Source of the DNA: Candidatus Sulfotelmatobacter sp. | GTDB lineage: Bacteria > Acidobacteriota > Terriglobia > Terriglobales > Acidobacteriaceae | Reading direction: 5' to 3' | Assembly: GCA_030039165.1 (NCBI GenBank) | Contig: JASHQM010000235.1 | Location: 1-37,183, forward strand | Length of the DNA stretch: 37,183 bases | In this document: one piece after another, positions 33,165 to 37,183 of the stretch | Layout: every line of letters starts with the position of its first letter | How positions within the stretch are numbered: position 1 is the stretch's first letter | The notes under the pieces: model-generated | Told to the model about the DNA's origin: nothing | The model's input: the letters and a program-made list of their open reading frames with translations, nothing else | Databases searched by the model: none | Translations under genes and position numbers: made by a program

Positions 33165-33227
33165 TCAGGGGTCAAGGAATCAGAACGTGGGACCAGATAT
33201 AGCTGGCCCCTGACCTCTGGCCCCTGA
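33165..33227. repeat. CCCCTGA repeats upstream of the fadN-like gene
   Basis: TGGCCCCTGA occurs twice in direct order (33204-33213 and 33218-33227). TCAGGGGTCA at 33165-33174 is nearly their reverse complement (9 of 10). The left copy can pair with either right copy. The repeats fill the spacer between the fadN-like gene and the small exported protein. Confidence 0.65.
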
Positions 33228-33230
33228 CTC

Positions 33231-33662
33231 TCACGGCAGTTTATCGACAGCCCAATCGTTGTGGCCAGTGTTTATGACAACAACGCTCGAGAAGCGGCGT
33301 TTCGCCCGATGCCCTTCCCCTCGGCTGACCAGCACGACCGGAAATTCGTACACGCCACTCTTCAGCACCTTGCCCTTGCCAATCTCATAGCCGGACGGCG
33401 CGGCATTCGAAAAGAACGTATGGATCGCCTCGGGTCCGGCCATCTGCTTGGCACGGCTGCTGAGCAAAATAATTCCGTTCTCGAAGTCGGCATTCTGCCA
33501 AGCCTGCACGAGGCGGTCCGCCGCCGACACCGCGGACAGGTAACTCTCGTCAAGCGCACGCTCCCGCGACTTGGCGGAGAGAGGCGGTGCCAGCGCAAAT
33601 GAAAAAGCAAGTAGCGTAGAAACCAACATGGCAGAACGCCGAAGAACGTATTGCATCGACAT
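33231..33662 (-). CDS. Small exported protein of unknown function
   Basis: A 143-residue protein with a signal peptide (LRRSAMLVSTLLAFSFALAPPLSA). The mature part (SAVSAADRLVQAWQNADFENGIILLSSRAKQMAGPEAIHTFFS) looks like the helical start of an NTF2-like or DUF4864-like small alpha+beta fold, with strands after it (GVYEFPVVLVSR, RRFSSVVVINTGHNDWAVD). That link is tentative. The start is taken at 33662; an ATG two codons on is equally possible, and neither has a Shine-Dalgarno. It lies between fadN and the NUDIX gene on the same strand. Confidence 0.7.
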   Translation of the reverse strand: MSMQYVLRRSAMLVSTLLAFSFALAPPLSAKSRERALDESYLSAVSAADRLVQAWQNADFENGIILLSSRAKQMAGPEAIHTFFSNAAPSGYEIGKGKVLKSGVYEFPVVLVSRGEGHRAKRRFSSVVVINTGHNDWAVDKLP

Positions 33663-33728
33663 GAAAGTATTATGCGGGAAAAGCTGGCGTGGAAGAAAAT
33701 CCCGGCGTGCCATTAGGAATCGTTGTCC

Positions 33729-34259
33729 TTAGGATTCGGTTTCAAGATTGGGATGCGCTCCAACATATTCCAGCGCCAGCCGTCCCATTTTTTTCTCTCC
33801 GCTATAAGCCAGCATTTTGGGCGCGTCTTCCAGCCGAATCCATTGCGCCCGCGCAACTTCGACGCGCATCTCCGGCGCGATTTCATCGATGCGCCCCGAG
33901 CGATAGCGCATCAGATAGAAGCTGACAATCTTGAAAACCCGCTGCCTGTCACCCCAGGATCGCGTGTAGACATACTTGATATCCGCGAGTTTGATGATCG
34001 GTTCGGCGGTTATTCCGCTTTCTTCGAAAACTTCGCGCACCGCCGTATCCCGAGCTTTCTCGCCGGGGTCCACCAGCCCCTTCGGAAGCGCCAAGATAGG
34101 TGTTCGCGCGCGTCCCGTTTTCGTGCGTTCCGTTCGAGCGGTTTCCGGCTCAGCCTCTGTGGAACCCGTGAGCTCTTTGGCAGGCTCAATGGCTACCATC
34201 CACCATTCACCCTCACGCTTCCGAACCACCACACCCCCGGCTGAGGTTTCGCGCATCAT
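33729..34259 (-). CDS. NUDIX hydrolase
   Basis: A 176-residue pyrophosphohydrolase. The Nudix box is complete at residues 61-83: GLVDPGEKARDTAVREVFEESGI fits Gx5Ex7REUxEExGU when read in two parts (GLVDPGE and REVFEESGI). Strand ETSAGGVVVRKREGEWWMVAI leads it. An insertion at about residues 30-53, rich in Glu/Thr/Arg, is unusual and lies between the first strands. The substrate cannot be told; MutT-like and diadenosine polyphosphate hydrolases both fit. It starts 66 bases before the start of the small exported protein's gene. Confidence 0.94.
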   Translation of the reverse strand: MMRETSAGGVVVRKREGEWWMVAIEPAKELTGSTEAEPETARTERTKTGRARTPILALPKGLVDPGEKARDTAVREVFEESGITAEPIIKLADIKYVYTRSWGDRQRVFKIVSFYLMRYRSGRIDEIAPEMRVEVARAQWIRLEDAPKMLAYSGEKKMGRLALEYVGAHPNLETES

Positions 34260-34478
34260 ACCATTTCGCTAAGTTAGTAGTATCACAGGGCTTTAGTCAC
34301 TTTGTTGGCAGAGGCTGAATTCTAACGCCAAGCCAGCAATCATTTTCCTTCGCGGCTGTAATCCTCGGCAGTAACCACGGTAAGACCCAAAGTAATTTCC
34401 CCCTAGCACCAAAGTGGTCTGACACATTTCCACAGAAGCTGGCATCTTAGTTGTTGTAGGCCGCGTGAAGCGGGCCGA

Positions 34479-35444
34479 ATGTGGGTTTGTAGTAGGTGTG
34501 GGGTTTCTGTGAAGAACAGCCTGGGCAGGATCATCCGGTCAGTACAGGCATTCGGACGCGAGCTCTCGCGCAAAGCCATCCTCGCCGAGCCGAACGCCCC
34601 CGCCATCGGCGTTGCTCTGGGCGGCGGTTTTGCCCGCGGAATTGCCCATATCGGTGTTCTCAAGGTTCTCGAGGAGGAAGGCATCCCCGTTCGCTTCATC
34701 GCGGGAACGAGCGTGGGCGCCTTAATCGGTGCCGTCTATTGCAGCGGAGTTTCCGCCGCCGAACTCGAGAAGGTTGCGCACTCCTGCCGCTTTACTACTT
34801 TCGCTCGCTGGACCGTTTCGCGCTACGGCTTCGCTTCCAATGACCGCATGGTGACCTTTCTCAACCGCACTCTGAAGGTCACTAGTTTTGAGCAACTGCG
34901 AATTCCTTTAGGAGTTACCGCCACCGATTTCAACAGCGGGGAAGGCGTGGTTTTCCACTCTGGCTCAATTATCGATCCCGTACGCGCCAGCTGTGCTTAT
35001 CCGGGGATGTTTCTACCTGTCGAAATTCGCGGGCGCTACCTGGTCGACGGTATGCTCTCGCATCCCGTCCCGACCCAACCTCTAATCGAGATGGGGGCCG
35101 ACCGCGTGCTCGCCGTGCATCTCAAAGGACAGTGGACAAACCATGGCGCTCCACGCCATCTTTTTGATGTGATCGGGCAGTCCTTCGCGATCGCGCAAGA
35201 TCAGATGAGCCACCTCTGGAGAAGCGCGGCCGATGTGCTGGTCGAACCCGACGTCGCCGGCTTTGCTTACGACGATTTCAAGCGCGCCGCCGAACTGATT
35301 CGCGCCGGCGAAGCCGCTATGCGCGCAGTACTGCCGGAAGTACGCAAATGGTTCGAAGTTCCGGAGCAGACGCCAATTGCCCCAAAGGTCCGCAAGAAGC
35401 CTGCGCCTGCTGTTGCGCATCCCTCTCCCATGCCGGCAGATTAA
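34479..35444 (+). CDS. Patatin-like phospholipase
   Basis: A 321-residue serine lipase of the patatin/RssA group with a Ser-Asp dyad. The oxyanion-hole loop is GGGFARGIAHIGVL (residues 48-61), the nucleophile is Ser78 in GTSVG, and the acid is Asp190 in DGMLSHPVP. The stretch ACSCAYPG-like SCAYPGMFLPVEIRGR before it is typical. The C-terminal 25 residues are Pro/Lys-rich. No signal peptide is evident, so it probably acts in the cytoplasm or at the inner membrane. The start is uncertain: a GTG at 34509 (VKNSLGRI) is as likely as the ATG at 34479, and neither has a good ribosome site. Confidence 0.93.
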   Translation: MWVCSRCGVSVKNSLGRIIRSVQAFGRELSRKAILAEPNAPAIGVALGGGFARGIAHIGVLKVLEEEGIPVRFIAGTSVGALIGAVYCSGVSAAELEKVAHSCRFTTFARWTVSRYGFASNDRMVTFLNRTLKVTSFEQLRIPLGVTATDFNSGEGVVFHSGSIIDPVRASCAYPGMFLPVEIRGRYLVDGMLSHPVPTQPLIEMGADRVLAVHLKGQWTNHGAPRHLFDVIGQSFAIAQDQMSHLWRSAADVLVEPDVAGFAYDDFKRAAELIRAGEAAMRAVLPEVRKWFEVPEQTPIAPKVRKKPAPAVAHPSPMPAD

Positions 35445-35473
35445 CTTTAGTGCACAATCTGCCTGAAAACGCA

Positions 35474-35501
35474 GTGACAAATCTTTCAGTCTCCTTATAA
35501 A
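35474..35501 (+). promoter_or_regulatory. Promoter of the acyl-CoA dehydrogenase gene
   Basis: GTGACA (35474-35479), one base from the -35 consensus, is followed after 16 bases by TATAAA (35496-35501), one base from the -10. The start codon at 35526 lies about 18 bases after the predicted start of transcription. Confidence 0.6.
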
Positions 35502-35525
35502 CTCCACCATAGTTGAAAGGTTTTT

Positions 35526-37183
35526 ATGGCCACCACCACCGCGGTTCCCGGCGCCAAAATCTCCGGCGGCAGCTTTCTACTCGAGACCCGCCGCCCGGAG
35601 GAAATCTTCACGCCGGAAGATTTCACCGAGCAGCATCAACTTATCGGCCAGACCGCCGAGGAATTTGCCCTCAACGAGATAGTGCCCAATATCGAAAAAA
35701 TCGAGCACAAGGATTTCTCTGTCTCGCGCGATCTGCTCAAAAAAGCCGGCGAGCTGGGACTCAGCTCGGTTGAAATTCCCGAAGCCTATGGCGGCCTCGA
35801 AATGGATAAAGTTACCGCCGCCGTGATTGCCGACCACATCGCCAAGTACGCCGGCTTCGCCACTACCTGGGGCGGACACACAGGCATCGGCACGCTGCCG
35901 ATTGTTTATTTCGGCACCGAGGAACAAAAGAAAAAGTATCTGCCTCGCCTGGCCGCTGGAGAGATTGTCGGCGCCTACGCTCTTTCGGAAGCTTCCTCCG
36001 GCTCCGATGCGCTCAACTGCCGCGCGCGCGCACAACTTTCGCCCGATGGCAAGTATTACATCCTGAGCGGCGAAAAAATGTGGATCACCAACGCCGGCTT
36101 CGCCGACCTGTTTACTGTCTTCGCCAAAATCGACGGCGAAAAGTTCAGCGCATTCCTGGTCGAACGCAATTTCCCTGGGTTCTCCGTAGGCGCCGAAGAA
36201 CACAAAATGGGCATTCGCGGATCTTCCACTTGCCCGATCATTCTGAACGATTGCAAGGTTCCCGTCGAAAACCTGCTTGGAGAGGCCGGCAAGGGTCACC
36301 TCATCGCTTTCAACATCCTCAACGTAGGCCGCTTCAAGCTGGGTGCGATGTGCGTTGGCGGTGGCCGCGTATCGCTGGAAAACGCGATTGCCTACGCAAA
36401 GCAGCGCAAGGCGTTCAATAAAGTCATCGCTGATTTCGGCCTGGTTCGGGAAAAGATCGCGAACATGGCCTCGCTGCTGTTCGTGGGCGAATCTCTGGTT
36501 TACCGGACTGTGGCATTGATGGACGTGGCTCTGAACGAGGTCGATAAATCCGCCGCTGATGCCGCCAGGCAGACGCTGAAAGCCATCGAAGAATATGCCG
36601 TCGAGTGCTCCATCATCAAAGTCTGGGGCTCGGAGATGATCGACTACGTGGTCGACGAAACCGTGCAGATTTACGCCGGCTACGGCTTTGTCGAGGAATA
36701 TCCCGCCGAGCGCGCCTACCGCGATGCCCGCATCAACCGCATCTTCGAAGGCACTAACGAAATCAATCGCCTCATCATCACTGGCTTTTTGCTCAAGCGC
36801 GCGATGAGTGGACAATTACCGCTCATGCCCGCAATCAAAAAGCTCATGGACGAAGTTCTCTCCGGTCCTTCCACGAGCGAAGACCTTGAAGGCTCGCTCG
36901 CCGAAGAACGCAAACTCATCGATCAGGCCAAAAAGCTGGGCCTATTCGCCGCTGGGTCGGCCACGCAAAAATACATGCAGGCGATTCAGGACCAGCAGGA
37001 AATCATGGGCGCGATTGCCGACATAACCATCGAAACCTACGCCATGGAATCGGCCGTGCTGCGCGCGCAGAAAATCGCTGACACAAAAGGCGAATCCGCC
37101 GCCGCGCTGCCCATCGCCATGACTCGTATTTATCTTGCCCAAGCGATGGAAAAAGTAGAATCGGCAGCAAGGAAGGTCATCGC
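35526..37183 (+). CDS. Acyl-CoA dehydrogenase (long form), 3' end missing
   Basis: Flavoprotein of fatty-acid beta-oxidation that makes trans-2-enoyl-CoA. The frame is open from the ATG at 35526 to the right edge (552 codons) with no stop. The canonical fold is clear: N-terminal helical domain (LIGQTAEEFALNEIVPN), the FAD-binding ALSEASSGSDAL, MWITNAGFAD and MGIRGSST segments, and the C-terminal QIYAGYGFVEEYPAERAYRDARINRIFEGTNEI with the catalytic Glu expected in FEGT. More than 130 further residues form an extra helical domain, as in VLCAD- or FadE-like enzymes of Gram-positive type. The lead MATTTAVPG is followed by family sequence. AAAGG lies upstream. A long minus-strand frame across it is a shadow. 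Confidence 0.95.
   Translation, partial: MATTTAVPGAKISGGSFLLETRRPEEIFTPEDFTEQHQLIGQTAEEFALNEIVPNIEKIEHKDFSVSRDLLKKAGELGLSSVEIPEAYGGLEMDKVTAAVIADHIAKYAGFATTWGGHTGIGTLPIVYFGTEEQKKKYLPRLAAGEIVGAYALSEASSGSDALNCRARAQLSPDGKYYILSGEKMWITNAGFADLFTVFAKIDGEKFSAFLVERNFPGFSVGAEEHKMGIRGSSTCPIILNDCKVPVENLLGEAGKGHLIAFNILNVGRFKLGAMCVGGGRVSLENAIAYAKQRKAFNKVIADFGLVREKIANMASLLFVGESLVYRTVALMDVALNEVDKSAADAARQTLKAIEEYAVECSIIKVWGSEMIDYVVDETVQIYAGYGFVEEYPAERAYRDARINRIFEGTNEINRLIITGFLLKRAMSGQLPLMPAIKKLMDEVLSGPSTSEDLEGSLAEERKLIDQAKKLGLFAAGSATQKYMQAIQDQQEIMGAIADITIETYAMESAVLRAQKIADTKGESAAALPIAMTRIYLAQAMEKVESAARKVI

Noticed and set aside
35577..36815. A 412-codon open frame on the minus strand
   Set aside because: It lies wholly inside the acyl-CoA dehydrogenase gene, whose frame shows every family motif. 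The opposite frame is open because of GC-rich codon use.

Overview
The window is a stretch of bacterial chromosome with moderately high GC (estimated by eye), densely packed with ordinary housekeeping and accessory genes. No phage, transposase, integrase, rRNA, tRNA or CRISPR array was seen. Several traits point to an Acidobacteriota (Terriglobia-like) soil bacterium: a YtrA-type GntR/ABC operon with DUF2306-like membrane proteins, a glutamate-carboxypeptidase-II-like M28 peptidase, a FadN-type beta-oxidation protein, a GAF-AMIN-amidase fusion, many starts without a clear Shine-Dalgarno, and intergenic spacers filled with short A/T-rich or CCCCTGA-type repeats. This placement is inference from gene content, not from a marker gene.

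Layout. 1-2.4 kb: the 3' part of enolase, a DinB-family protein and a secreted cytochrome P460. 2.4-6.2 kb: a large GAF/TM/AMIN/amidase_3 fusion, a non-coding gap carrying two adjacent palindromes, then an ECF sigma factor translationally coupled to a small membrane protein. 6.3-10.9 kb: a six-gene minus-strand operon (GntR regulator, ABC ATPase, ABC permease, small two-helix protein, two DUF2306-like polytopic proteins, the last with a TPR tail). 10.9-13.3 kb: a secreted protein with a palindromic operator candidate in its promoter region, and an HtrA/DegP-like serine protease. 13.3-14.8 kb: both subunits of a succinyl-CoA:3-ketoacid CoA-transferase. 14.9-21.0 kb: an aromatic amino acid cluster read trpC-trpF-trpB-trpA-chorismate mutase-DAHP synthase-prephenate dehydrogenase; trpE, trpG and trpD are absent. 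21.0-26.0 kb: poorly characterised exported proteins, one with the His-then-Cys signature of a permuted papain/LRAT-like fold. 26.0-29.8 kb: MarC, an M28B peptidase and a LolA-like protein. 29.8-30.6 kb: a MazF toxin behind an unusual 125-residue antitoxin. 30.6-37.2 kb: lipid-related genes (FadN-like protein, patatin, and an acyl-CoA dehydrogenase running off the right edge), with a NUDIX hydrolase and a small secreted protein between them.

How the genes work together. The aromatic cluster covers entry into the shikimate pathway (DAHP synthase), the chorismate branch to prephenate and hydroxyphenylpyruvate, and the last four steps to tryptophan. FadN, the acyl-CoA dehydrogenase and the CoA-transferase fit growth on fatty acids or ketone bodies. 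The most promising leads for new biology are the GAF-amidase fusion with its palindromic upstream region, the MazF module with a non-canonical antitoxin, the permuted-papain-like lipoprotein, and the GntR/ABC/DUF2306 operon.
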